64,000 nt of DNA from contig NZ_KL448323.1 in assembly GCF_000709345.1 (NCBI RefSeq), positions 144,874 through 208,873 of the forward strand, read 5' to 3'. A program made the position numbers and the translations under genes. Under the pieces are notes generated by a model. It was not told the origin of the DNA and did not search any database. It was given only the letters and a program-made list of their open reading frames with translations. The stretch comes from Polaromonas glacialis. Lineage in GTDB: Bacteria; Pseudomonadota; Gammaproteobacteria; Burkholderiales; Burkholderiaceae_C. This document shows positions 54,491 through 62,527 of this stretch, piece after piece. Each line of letters opens with the position of its first letter. The stretch's first letter is position 1.

Positions 54491-54943
54491 TCAGGCGCGC
54501 TGCTCGAATTCCCGGTCCCTGGCGCCCAGCACGCCGGCGGCCAGTGCCGCCAGCTCGCGTGTCAGCAGTTCGAGCAGGTCTTCCATGGTGACGATGCCTG
54601 TCAGCCGGCCGGCATCGTCCACGATGACTAGGCGGCGCAGGCGGTTGCTGCGCATCAGCTGCACCGCGTCCATGGCATCCATCTCGGGGCTGGCCGTGAC
54701 CAGTTCGACCGACATGATGTCGCCGGCGGTGAAGATCTCGGGGTCCAGCCCTTCGGCCATCAGCGCCAGCACCAGATCCCGGTCGGTGACGATGCCCACC
54801 GGCCTGGCTTTTTCCAGCGCATCGACCACGACCAGCGCGCCCACATGGTGCTTGCGCATCAGCTGGGCCGTTGCCAGCGCGGTGGTTTCGGTTTCGGCGA
54901 CGGCCACCATGGCCGTCGCAAAGTCTCTCAGGCGGGTAGGCAT
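54491..54943 (-). CDS. tandem CBS domain protein
   Basis: A 150-residue soluble protein consisting of two CBS domains (about 8-65: ALVVVDALEKARPVGIVTDR; about 76-133: RRLVIVDDAGRLTGIVTMED) without a fused catalytic domain. CBS pairs bind adenine nucleotides and act as energy sensors; the partner is unknown. It is convergent with mntA with one base between the stops. Confidence 0.9.
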   Translation of the reverse strand: MPTRLRDFATAMVAVAETETTALATAQLMRKHHVGALVVVDALEKARPVGIVTDRDLVLALMAEGLDPEIFTAGDIMSVELVTASPEMDAMDAVQLMRSNRLRRLVIVDDAGRLTGIVTMEDLLELLTRELAALAAGVLGARDREFEQRA

Positions 54944-55113
54944 GTGAACGCTCCTTTCGATCAGACACCGGGCTTGGACCCTGGCGGCGTCTGGAAGTTT
55001 TGACGGGCTGAAATTCCGGCTGTCTGCACGCCACCACTTTAGGCAGGCTGGCGCGGCCTGACTTGAGGTGGCGCAAACAAAAGGCGGATGCCTGCCTGTC
55101 CATGTCGCTTGTA

Positions 55114-56037
55114 TCAGTTGCCCCGCATGCCCGCTGCGAGTTGCGTGACGTTGTGGCGCATCAGCCTGAGGTAGCTGTCCGCCGGTCCGCCTGCGGCTGA
55201 CAGCGCATCGACATACAGCGCCGGCCCGACGGTCACGCCCGCGTCCTTGCCGAGCTGGGCCAGCAGCCTGGGGTTGCTCATGTTCTCGACGAACACGGCC
55301 CGGATCTTTTCGCGCTGGATCTGGCGTATCAGCTGGGCCACTTCCTTGGCGCTCGGTTCGGCGTCGGTGGACACGCCCTGGGGCGCCAGAAACCTGATCT
55401 GGTACTGCGCGGCCAGGTAGCTAAACGCATCGTGCGAGGTGATGACCTTGCGCTTGTCCGCCGGAATGGCCGCGAACTGCGCCTTGGCCCAGGTATCGAG
55501 CGTCTGCAACTCCTTCACGTAGGCGCTGGCGTTGGCCTGGTAGGCGGTAGCGCCTGCGGGATCGGCCTTGGCGAGCGCGGCGGCGATGTTGCGCGTGTAC
55601 AGCACGACATTGAGGGGGTTTTGCCAGGCGTGGGGGTCGGCCTCGTCGTGCTGATGGCCTTTGCCTTCGTGGCCTTTTTCTTCTGCCATGACGAGCGGCT
55701 TCACGCCCATGGAGGCCACCACGGTCTCGCCCTTGTAGCTGGCCGATTTGGCCAGCTTTTGCGCCCACGGCTCAAAGCCCAGCCCGTTGACGACCAGCAG
55801 CCGGCTTTGCACCAGGGCTTTGGCATCGGTGGGTTTGGGCTCGAACACATGGGCGTCTTCGTCGGGGCCGACCAGCGTGGTGACGCTGACGCGCTCGCCG
55901 CCGACCACGCGCACCAGGTCGCCCAGGATGCTGAAGCTGGCCACTACCGGCACGGGCTCGGCCGCGAAGCTGGCGCAGGGCAGCAGGGCGGCGCCGGCAA
56001 TGCAGGCCGCCAGGAGTTTGCGAATGACACGATGCAT
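55114..56037 (-). CDS. znuA: zinc-type ABC transporter substrate-binding protein
   Basis: A 307-residue periplasmic cluster A-I metal-binding protein. Signal peptide to about residue 26 (ASFAA). Metal ligands are likely His63 (DEDAHVFEPKPTD), His136 (DPHAWQNPLNV) and a later SHDAFSY His and an Asp. A short His/Glu/Lys-rich loop near 119-134 (EEKGHEGKGHQHD) is typical of zinc rather than manganese carriers. It is the last gene of the four-gene minus-strand set; the permease ends 45 bp upstream. Confidence 0.88.
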   Translation of the reverse strand: MHRVIRKLLAACIAGAALLPCASFAAEPVPVVASFSILGDLVRVVGGERVSVTTLVGPDEDAHVFEPKPTDAKALVQSRLLVVNGLGFEPWAQKLAKSASYKGETVVASMGVKPLVMAEEKGHEGKGHQHDEADPHAWQNPLNVVLYTRNIAAALAKADPAGATAYQANASAYVKELQTLDTWAKAQFAAIPADKRKVITSHDAFSYLAAQYQIRFLAPQGVSTDAEPSAKEVAQLIRQIQREKIRAVFVENMSNPRLLAQLGKDAGVTVGPALYVDALSAAGGPADSYLRLMRHNVTQLAAGMRGN

Positions 56038-56082
56038 GGCTGACCTTCAGGAGGAGTGGATAAAACGAAAAGAGGAAGGCTC

Positions 56083-56967
56083 TCAAGCCACCCGGTGGCG
56101 GGTAGCCCAGACGCGCGGCAGCCAGCCGCCCGGCGCGACCAGCAGTGAAGCAAAGTACAGCGCCCCGGCGCAGCCGATGATGGTCGGGCCCGACGGCGTG
56201 TCCAGGTGGTAAGACAGCAGCAGCCCGGCCACGCTGGCGAGCATCGCCTGCGCGCTGGCGTTGAGCAGCTGCGCGGGTAGCGTGTCGTGCCACAGCCGGC
56301 TCGACACGGCCGGCAGCATCATCAGCCCGACGGCCATCAAGGTGCCCAGCGTCTGGAAACCGGCGACCAGGTTGATGACGACTAGCATCAAAAAGCCCTG
56401 CTGCCACAGCCAGCCGCGCCGCCCGGCCGCACCCAGGAACACCGGATCAAAACTTTCCAGCACCAGTCCCCGGTACATCGCGGCCAGCAGCAGCACGCTG
56501 ACCGAGGAAACGCCGGCCACCATCAAGAGGCCCTCGCGGTTCACGCCCAGTGCGCTGCCAAACAGGATGTGCAGCAGGTCGAGCTGGGTGCCGTGGCCCG
56601 AGATCAGTGTCACGCCCAGCGCCAGCGCCACCAGGTAAATCGCGGCCAGGCTGGCGTCTTCCTTGAGCACCGTGAAGCGCGTGACCAGCCCGGCGACAGC
56701 CGCCACCGCCATGCCCGCCGCCACGCCGCCCATGGCCATGGCGGTCAGCGAGAGGCCGCCCAGCATGAAGCCGATCGCCACGCCCGGCAGCACCGCGTGG
56801 CTGAGCGCGTCGCCCAGCAGGCTCATGCGCCGCAGCGTTAAAAACACGCCCAGCGGCGCGGCGCTGAGCGACAGCGCCAGCGTGGCGACCAGCGCCCGGC
56901 GCATGAAGGCAAATTCGGCGAACGGGGAAAACGCCGTGTCCCACAGCCAGGCGGCGAAGGCCATCAT
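56083..56967 (-). CDS. znuB: zinc-type ABC transporter permease
   Basis: A 294-residue inner-membrane protein of the ABC-3 family with about eight helices; MSLLGDALSHAVLPGVAIGF (about 48-67) is the diagnostic motif. VGLMMLPAVSSRLWHD is in the second half. The ATG at 56967 overlaps the ATPase stop (ATGA). The longer frame upstream is the ATPase in another frame. It forms the membrane channel for the importer. Confidence 0.9.
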   Translation of the reverse strand: MMAFAAWLWDTAFSPFAEFAFMRRALVATLALSLSAAPLGVFLTLRRMSLLGDALSHAVLPGVAIGFMLGGLSLTAMAMGGVAAGMAVAAVAGLVTRFTVLKEDASLAAIYLVALALGVTLISGHGTQLDLLHILFGSALGVNREGLLMVAGVSSVSVLLLAAMYRGLVLESFDPVFLGAAGRRGWLWQQGFLMLVVINLVAGFQTLGTLMAVGLMMLPAVSSRLWHDTLPAQLLNASAQAMLASVAGLLLSYHLDTPSGPTIIGCAGALYFASLLVAPGGWLPRVWATRHRVA

Positions 56968-57746
56968 GCAACGGCTTTCTGCAGGGCCAGCGTGCCGGTG
57001 CCGCACAGCTCGGCGTTTTCGTCCCAGGCTTCGGCCATGGCGCGGGCGCGTCGCAGGTTCGGCTCGGTCAGCACGTCGGCGGTGGCGCCCCAGCCGACCA
57101 GTTCGCGCGCCAGCAGCAGCGTGCTGGGGAAATACTCGCGCACCAGGTGGTCGTCGTGCAGCACGGCAATCACCGTGCGCCGCTGCTGGTGCCACTGCCG
57201 CACCAGCGCCAGCAGGGCGGCGGTGGTCTTGGCGTCGATCGCGTTGAAGGGCTCGTCGAGCAGGATCAGCTCGGCGTCCTGCACCAGCATGCGGGCAAAC
57301 ATGACCCGCTGCAATTGCCCGCTGGACAAGCTGCCGATGGAGCGGCGCTCGAAGCCCTCCAGCCCGACGGCGTGAAGCGCGGCATCGACGCGCTCCAGCA
57401 TGCGCCGGGTGACGGCGCCCCACGCGCCGGCGCTACCCCAGCAGCCCAGCAGCGCGCAGTCGTAAACGTCGATGGGAAAGCTGCGGTCGATGTCGGCCAC
57501 CTGCGGCAGGTAGGCGATGCGTTCGCGCGCGGGCGCCACCGTCAGCGCGCCGCCGGAGCGCCCGCCTTCAATCGGCAGCAGGCCGACGATGCTTTTGAGC
57601 AGCGTGCTTTTGCCCGAGCCATTGGGCCCGACCACGGCGGTCAGCGAGCCCGGCGCGAAGCTGCCGCTGATGTGGTGCAGCGCCGGATGCCGGCGGTAGC
57701 TGACCGTGAGGTCGCGCAGCGACACCACCGGGCCGGCCGCTACCAC
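56964..57746 (-). CDS. znuC: zinc-type ABC transporter ATP-binding protein
   Basis: A 260-residue ABC ATPase: Walker A GPNGSGKST at 40-48, signature SLSSGQLQRVMFARML, Walker B ELILLDEPFNAID, and a downstream His in VLHDDHLV. I choose the GTG at 57746, which overlaps the stop of the small membrane ORF (GTGGTAG), because there is no ATG at the family's usual N terminus. It energises the permease encoded next. Confidence 0.88.
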   Translation of the reverse strand: MVAAGPVVSLRDLTVSYRRHPALHHISGSFAPGSLTAVVGPNGSGKSTLLKSIVGLLPIEGGRSGGALTVAPARERIAYLPQVADIDRSFPIDVYDCALLGCWGSAGAWGAVTRRMLERVDAALHAVGLEGFERRSIGSLSSGQLQRVMFARMLVQDAELILLDEPFNAIDAKTTAALLALVRQWHQQRRTVIAVLHDDHLVREYFPSTLLLARELVGWGATADVLTEPNLRRARAMAEAWDENAELCGTGTLALQKAVA

Positions 57747-57898
57747 GGGGCGACTTCCACTTGCGCCCAAGCCACCGCCAGCCACAGCAGCGCCACGGCG
57801 GGCAGCACGGCCAGCACCCGCAGCCAGGCCGGCCAGGCCAGCACGCTGGCGGCGCGGGAAGGGGTGGAGCGGTGCGCGGAAACTGTTTGCGAAGTCAT
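57740..57898 (-). CDS. small single-helix membrane protein leading the metal-importer operon
   Basis: A 52-residue ORF starting MTSQTVSAHRSTPSRAASVL and containing one predicted membrane helix (about 24-46: LRVLAVLPAVALLWLAVAWA), ending QVEVAPW. Its stop overlaps the GTG start of the ATPase gene, so it would be translationally coupled to it. It is the first ORF after the divergent control region. I do not recognise a family, and it may be a leader or an accessory subunit. Confidence 0.5.
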   Translation of the reverse strand: MTSQTVSAHRSTPSRAASVLAWPAWLRVLAVLPAVALLWLAVAWAQVEVAPW

Positions 57899-57943
57899 GG
57901 CTTTCCAGAAATGAAGGCGGGCGAGCCGCAGGTTGCGGTAATA

Positions 57944-57986
57944 ATGCAACTAGATTGCGGTAGATTGTAACGCAACTGAATTGCAT
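57944..57986. promoter_or_regulatory. paired GCAA-N5-TTGC palindromes, probable Fur-family (Zur) operators
   Basis: ATGCAACTAGATTGCGG (57944-57960) and ACGCAACTGAATTGCAT (57970-57986) are two palindromic sites spaced 26 bp apart, in the 122-bp AT-rich gap between the importer operon and the Fur-family gene. Two sites with this geometry suit a dimeric metalloregulator controlling both directions. Confidence 0.65.
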
Positions 57987-58020
57987 TAAAAGCGAATTAC
58001 AAGCGAGTGAACGTCAATCC

Positions 58021-58521
58021 ATGGCCTCTTTCCAGTCTCCCGAATCCGCCAGGCTCGACCCCATCGACGCGCTGCTGTCGGCCCACGGCCTGCGGCGCAC
58101 GGCGGCGGCGCGCCTGGTGCTGGGCTGGCTGCTGGCGCATCCCGACACCAGCTTTACCCATGCGCAGCTGCAGATGGCGCTCAGCGGCGAAGGTCCGTCG
58201 GCACTGGACCGCGTCACGCTGTACCGGCTGATCGACCGGCTGACGCAGGTCGGGCTGCTGCTGTGCCGGGTCGATGCCAGCCGGGTGCGCCGCTACCAGG
58301 CGATGCCGGCCAGCGTGCATGCGATGCCGCACTTCGAATGCCAGAGCTGCCACCGCGACAGCCCGCTGGACGGCGCGCTGATGGGCAACGCCGACGACCT
58401 GGAGCGCGCCGCCCAGTCGGCGCTGGCCGCGCTGAAGGCGCTGGGCTACCAGGGCCTGAGCATGGATTTCGCGGTGCGCGGCGTCTGCGCCGACTGCGCC
58501 ACCAGCGGGCCAGCCGCCTGA
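58021..58521 (+). CDS. zur: Fur-family metal-dependent regulator (probable Zur)
   Basis: A 166-residue Fur-family repressor. The winged helix runs through GLRRTAAARLVLGWLLAHPD and DRVTLYRLIDRLTQVGLLL, and the structural zinc site is two CxxC pairs, FECQSC near 105-110 and VCADC near 155-159. Divergent placement next to a zinc-type importer makes zinc the likely metal, though Fur or Mur cannot be excluded by eye. The paired palindromes upstream are its likely sites. Confidence 0.88.
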   Translation: MASFQSPESARLDPIDALLSAHGLRRTAAARLVLGWLLAHPDTSFTHAQLQMALSGEGPSALDRVTLYRLIDRLTQVGLLLCRVDASRVRRYQAMPASVHAMPHFECQSCHRDSPLDGALMGNADDLERAAQSALAALKALGYQGLSMDFAVRGVCADCATSGPAA

Positions 58522-58540
58522 ACCGGCTTCAGCTTGCCGG

Positions 58541-58903
58541 ATGATTCAATTCCAGCAATCCCTTCCCGTGTTGGCCCAGACGGTCGGCCTGCTGCTGCTG
58601 TCGAACGTGTTCATGACCTTTGCCTGGTACGGGCACCTGAAGAACCTGGCCGCGTCGCCCTGGTACATCGCCGCGCTGATCAGCTGGGGCATTGCGCTGT
58701 TCGAGTATTTGCTGCAGGTGCCGGGCAACCGCATCGGTTTCACGCAGTTCAGCGTCGGCCAGCTCAAGATCATGCAGGAGGTGATCACGCTGGCCGTGTT
58801 CGTGCCGTTCGCCGTGTTCTACCTGAACGAGCCGCTCAAGCTCGACTACCTGTGGGCGGCGCTGTGCATGATGGGGGCGGTTTACTTCATCTTCAGAGGA
58901 TAG
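58541..58903 (+). CDS. DMT family protein (DUF486)
   Basis: A 120-residue inner-membrane protein with four predicted helices. FMTFAWYGHLKNLAASPWYI and IALFEYLLQVPGNRIGFTQF are the DUF486 signatures, and the end is MGAVYFIFRG. It resembles small multidrug-resistance-like half transporters; substrate unknown. It begins 19 bp after the Fur-family gene and is followed directly by a repeat. Confidence 0.88.
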   Translation: MIQFQQSLPVLAQTVGLLLLSNVFMTFAWYGHLKNLAASPWYIAALISWGIALFEYLLQVPGNRIGFTQFSVGQLKIMQEVITLAVFVPFAVFYLNEPLKLDYLWAALCMMGAVYFIFRG

Positions 58904-58904
58904 G

Positions 58905-58990
58905 CCCCCACGGTCGCCCACTGCGTGTGGCTTCCTGCCCCCCGAGGGGGCCGCTGCGCCTGCGGCCTGGCGAAGCCAATTCCGCGGCCC
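58905..58990. repeat. GC-rich dispersed repeat, copy 4 (directly after the DUF486 stop)
   Basis: GCCCCCACGGTCGCCCACTG, then CTGCCCCCCGAGGGGGCCGC and a CTGGCGAAGCCAATTCCGCG segment. Same element as at 5979. It begins immediately after the stop codon at 58901-58903. Confidence 0.8.
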
Positions 58991-59133
58991 CTGCTTGAGG
59001 AGGTGCGCCCCCACGGCCGCCGCTGACTGTTTTTTGCGTCCTTCGGGAGCGCTCATTCCTCAGGGTTATCCATCACAAAAATGTTTGCCTGGCAGTCAAA
59101 CGGACGGCAAAGTCATCGCGGTTAAACTCCCGG

Positions 59134-59166
59134 CAGTCACAAATCCGTCATATTTCGGACTAAATT
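59134..59166 (+). promoter_or_regulatory. Pho box and -10 of the DUF47-pit operon
   Basis: CAGTCAC-AAAT-CCGTCAT (59134-59151) matches the PhoB box of two 7-bp repeats separated by 4 bp. A -10-like TAAATT (59161-59166) follows at 9 bp, the spacing of PhoB-activated promoters. It lies 31 bp upstream of the DUF47 start codon. Confidence 0.7.
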
Positions 59167-59181
59167 TTTTTGAGGATTCCC

Positions 59182-59829
59182 ATGCTGTTCAGCAAGTTTT
59201 TGCCGCGAGAAGGCAATTTTTTCGAGATGTTCGACCAGCATGCCAACCGGATTGTCGAAGCCGCCCATGCATTTTCCAAGATGGTGGCCAATTACAGCGA
59301 TGTGGAAAAACGCAACCTGCACCACCGCGAAGTCGATGAAGCCGAGCGCGCCGCCGACCGCATCACCCATGAAGTCAGCCGCGTGCTGCACAAGACCTTC
59401 ATCACGCCGATCGACCGGGACCAGATCCACCAGCTGATCAACACGCTCGACGACGTGGCCGACCTGATCCAGGATTCGGCCGAGACCATGGCGCTGTACG
59501 ACGTGCACCACATGACGGACGACATCGTGCGCCTGACCGACCTGAGCGTCAAATGCTGCGAACGCCTGAAGGACGCCGTTGGCCTGATCGGCAAGGTGCG
59601 CGATGCCGCCACGGCCGAAGCCGCGCTCAAGACCTGCGCCGAGATCGACAAGCTCGAATCCGACGCCGACCATGTGATGCGCTCGGCCATGAGCCGGCTG
59701 TTTCGCGAGGAGCCCGATGTGCGCGAACTCATCAAGCTCAAGGCGGTGTACGAACTGCTGGAAACCATCACCGACCGGTGCGAGGACGCGGCCAACCTGA
59801 TCGAGGGCATCGTCCTCGAAAACTCCTGA
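59182..59829 (+). CDS. DUF47 (PhoU-like) phosphate transport regulator
   Basis: A 215-residue all-helical DUF47 protein (E. coli YkaA relative). It opens MLFSKFLPREGNFFEMFDQH and has the conserved EVDEAERAADRITHEVSRVL and LINTLDDVADLIQDSAETMA helices that carry acidic metal-binding clusters. Such proteins sit beside Pit transporters and are thought to control phosphate uptake. TGAGGA precedes the ATG at 59182. pit follows 27 bp downstream. Confidence 0.92.
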   Translation: MLFSKFLPREGNFFEMFDQHANRIVEAAHAFSKMVANYSDVEKRNLHHREVDEAERAADRITHEVSRVLHKTFITPIDRDQIHQLINTLDDVADLIQDSAETMALYDVHHMTDDIVRLTDLSVKCCERLKDAVGLIGKVRDAATAEAALKTCAEIDKLESDADHVMRSAMSRLFREEPDVRELIKLKAVYELLETITDRCEDAANLIEGIVLENS

Positions 59830-59856
59830 TTCCCGGCGACTGAAACCGACCTTCTC

Positions 59857-60870
59857 ATGCAAACTGCACAGACCGCTCTCTGGGTCGTGGCCCTGCTTGT
59901 CTTCATGGCCATCGCCTTTGACTTCATGAACGGCTTTCACGACGCCGCCAATTCCATCGCCACGGTGGTGTCCACCGGCGTTCTCAAGCCCGGCCATGCC
60001 GTCGTGTTTGCCGCATTCTTCAACCTGCTGGCGCTGTTCGTTTTCCATCTGAGCGTGGCCGCCACGGTCGGAAAGGGAATTGTGGAGATCGACGTTGTGG
60101 ACACCCACGTCGTCTTCGGGGCGCTGATGGGCGCCATCACCTGGAACCTGGTGACCTGGTATTACGGCATTCCCAGCAGTTCGTCGCATGCCTTGATTGG
60201 CGGCATCGTGGGCGCGGTGATTGCCAAAGCCGGTACGGGTGCGCTGATTTCGGGCGGCCTGGTCAAGACGGTGGCGTTCATCTTCATCTCGCCGCTGCTG
60301 GGCTTTCTGCTCGGCTCGCTGATGATGGTGGCCGTGTCCTGGATCTTCCTGCGCTCCGCGCCGTCCAAGGTGGACCGGTGGTTTCGCCGCCTGCAACTGG
60401 TGTCGGCCGGTGCCTACAGCCTGGGCCACGGCGGCAACGATGCGCAAAAGACCATCGGCATCATCTGGATGCTGTTGATTGCCACCGGCTACACCTCGGC
60501 CGCCGACGCGATGCCGCCGACCTGGACGATTGTGGTCTGCTACACGGCGATTGCCGCCGGCACCATGTTCGGCGGCTGGCGCATCGTCAAGACCATGGGC
60601 CAGAAGATCACCAAGCTCAAGCCGGTGGGCGGCTTTTGCGCGGAAACCGGCGGCGCCATCACGCTGTTCCTGGCCACCGTGCTGGGCATTCCGGTCTCGA
60701 CGACCCATACCATCACCGGCGCCATCGTCGGCGTCGGCTCGACGCGCCGCGCCTCGGCCGTGCGCTGGGGCGTGGCCGGCAGCATCGTCTGGGCCTGGGT
60801 GTTGACCATTCCGGCATCGGCCTGCGTGGCCGCGATTGCCTACTGGGCCAGCCTGCTGATTTTTGATTGA
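59857..60870 (+). CDS. pit: low-affinity inorganic phosphate transporter
   Basis: A 337-residue PiT-family carrier that moves metal-phosphate with protons across the inner membrane. Its two halves each hold the family signature: FDFMNGFHDAANSIATVVST at the N terminus and SLGHGGNDAQKTIGIIWML near residue 188. TWYYGIPSSSSHALIGGIVG and GIPVSTTHTITGAIVGVGST are the duplicated GIPxSxxH motifs. Ten or so membrane helices are predicted. In one operon with DUF47. Confidence 0.95.
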   Translation: MQTAQTALWVVALLVFMAIAFDFMNGFHDAANSIATVVSTGVLKPGHAVVFAAFFNLLALFVFHLSVAATVGKGIVEIDVVDTHVVFGALMGAITWNLVTWYYGIPSSSSHALIGGIVGAVIAKAGTGALISGGLVKTVAFIFISPLLGFLLGSLMMVAVSWIFLRSAPSKVDRWFRRLQLVSAGAYSLGHGGNDAQKTIGIIWMLLIATGYTSAADAMPPTWTIVVCYTAIAAGTMFGGWRIVKTMGQKITKLKPVGGFCAETGGAITLFLATVLGIPVSTTHTITGAIVGVGSTRRASAVRWGVAGSIVWAWVLTIPASACVAAIAYWASLLIFD

Positions 60871-60975
60871 GCCAGTCCGCCGGGCAGGGCGGCGACGCTG
60901 AAAACACCCTGTTCATCAGTGCATCCGTCCTGATGGACGATTTCATTTTTTGAAAACTCAGGTACGCTTTCTTCC

Positions 60976-61602
60976 ATGAACCTGCCAAAAATAAACAAGC
61001 CTTTCGCCATGATCCGGGAATTCCACCTGGCCGACTGGTTCACGCTGGCCAATGCCATCTGCGGCATCGGGGCCCTGTTTTCCATGATGACCTACCTCCA
61101 GGTGAACGATGTCCGGCATGTTTACTTTGCCTGCTGGCTGGTCGTGGCCGCGCTGATTTTCGATGTGCTCGACGGGCGGATTGCGCGCTGGCGGCAGAAA
61201 ACCTCGGCCATGGGGCGCGAACTCGACTCGCTGGCCGACATCATTTCCTTCGGCGTTGCCCCGGCGGTGATCGCCTACGGCTGCGGCATGCAGGGGCTCT
61301 ACGACCGCATCATCCTGGCCGGTTTCGTCGCCTGCGGCGTGTCCCGGCTGGCACGCTACAACGTCACCGCCGAGTCGCTGACCGGCGACGGCGGCAAGGT
61401 GAAGTATTTCGAGGGAACGCCCATTCCAACCTCGCTGGTGCTGGTCATGGTGATGCTGGTGGCCGCTTGGCAAGGCGCGCTGCAGGACGCACTGTGGTTT
61501 GGCCAGGTCAAGTTTGGCGGCTTCACGCTGCATCCGCTGGTGCTGCTGTTCGCGCTGTCGGGCTCGCTGATGGTCAGCCGCATCCGCTTTCCCAAGCTCT
61601 GA
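60976..61602 (+). CDS. pssA: CDP-diacylglycerol--serine O-phosphatidyltransferase
   Basis: A 208-residue membrane enzyme making phosphatidylserine, the precursor of phosphatidylethanolamine. The CDP-alcohol phosphatidyltransferase motif DGx2ARx8Gx3Dx3D is complete in LDGRIARWRQKTSAMGRELD plus SLAD near residues 57-80. It has about six membrane helices and starts with a cytoplasmic segment (MNLPKINKPFAMIREFHLAD). This is the type II PssA. An internal Met at residue 12 is an alternative start. Confidence 0.92.
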   Translation: MNLPKINKPFAMIREFHLADWFTLANAICGIGALFSMMTYLQVNDVRHVYFACWLVVAALIFDVLDGRIARWRQKTSAMGRELDSLADIISFGVAPAVIAYGCGMQGLYDRIILAGFVACGVSRLARYNVTAESLTGDGGKVKYFEGTPIPTSLVLVMVMLVAAWQGALQDALWFGQVKFGGFTLHPLVLLFALSGSLMVSRIRFPKL

Positions 61603-61660
61603 GCACGGGTTTCTGGCGGATTTTTCCTGACAGCAGGCGCCAATTGGTCGGTGAACCGCG

Positions 61661-62044
61661 ATGCACTTTCGCCTGGCCGCCGACGCCGTCCTGCTGCTTC
61701 ATCTGGCCTTCATCGTGTTTGCCGTCTTCGGTGGGTTGCTTGCCCTCAGGTGGCGCTGGCTGCCGCTGCTTCATCTGCCTGCCGTGGCCTGGGCTGTTTA
61801 TGTGGAGCTGGCGGGAAGCCTCTGCCCGCTGACGGCAGTCGAAAACAGCTTCCGCCTCGGCGCCGGCCAGTCGGGTTATGCCGGGAGCTTTGTCGAACAC
61901 TATCTGCTCGACCTGATCTATCCGACAAGCCTGACGCGCGAAATCCAGTGGATTCTGGCCGCCATCGTGGCTGGCATCAACATCGCCGTATATTCATGGC
62001 TGGCGTTCCGCCGGCACTCCAGCATCCAGAAACCGGCTGGCTGA
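61661..62044 (+). CDS. DUF2784 family membrane protein
   Basis: A 127-residue protein with four predicted helices and the DUF2784 pattern: LLHLAFIVFAVFGGLLALRW, then ELAGSLCPLTAVENSFRLGA and GYAGSFVEHYLLDLIYP. Function unknown. It lies 58 bp after pssA on the same strand. Confidence 0.88.
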   Translation: MHFRLAADAVLLLHLAFIVFAVFGGLLALRWRWLPLLHLPAVAWAVYVELAGSLCPLTAVENSFRLGAGQSGYAGSFVEHYLLDLIYPTSLTREIQWILAAIVAGINIAVYSWLAFRRHSSIQKPAG

Positions 62045-62166
62045 AAAATGCATGAGCTGCCCTCGCCGTCTTGCGCAACGCCCGAAGGGCGAAAAGCATG
62101 GCCTGGGCTGTGAGGGTTAAAACAGCCAGCAGCACGCTCGCCCAGCCGCAATTTGGTAGTATTTCC

Positions 62167-62184
62167 TGTCAATATTTTTTGACA
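62167..62184. promoter_or_regulatory. inverted repeat upstream of the small exported protein gene
   Basis: TGTCAATATTTTTTGACA: 6-bp perfect arms, AT-rich centre, 17 bp before the start codon. Possible operator or part of the promoter. Confidence 0.4.
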
Positions 62185-62200
62185 TTTATCGGAGATTTTC

Positions 62201-62437
62201 ATGAAAAAAATCATTGCCGTCATGGCCATGGCCGCCTCGTCACTGGCCTTTGCCAACAGTTGCCCCACCCACATGAAGGAAATCGACGCCAAGCTGTCCA
62301 GCAGCCCAGCGGTTGCGGCCGCTGATATGGAGAAAGTCAAAAAGCTGCGCGCCGACGGTGAAGCCTTTCACAAGGCGGGCAAGCATGCGGAGTCTGAAAA
62401 GGCATTGGGCGACGCCAAGAAACTTCTGGGAATCTAA
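62201..62437 (+). CDS. small exported protein of unknown function
   Basis: A 78-residue protein with a signal peptide (MKKIIAVMAMAASSLAFANS, cleavage after AFA near residue 18). The mature part of about 60 residues is helical and charged, with one Cys (SCPTHMKEIDAKL) and LRADGEAFHKAGKHAESEKA, which resembles a small periplasmic helical hairpin. CGGAGA lies eight to twelve bases before the ATG. It stands alone, downstream of the DUF2784 gene. Confidence 0.75.
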   Translation: MKKIIAVMAMAASSLAFANSCPTHMKEIDAKLSSSPAVAAADMEKVKKLRADGEAFHKAGKHAESEKALGDAKKLLGI

Positions 62438-62527
62438 GCCTTCGGCCTGCTTGCGCGGCAGGCAGATCGCCTGCAACCGTTCAGAATTGGCGGCCCGGCT
62501 CCCCACACGCCGGGCTGGCCAACCCGC

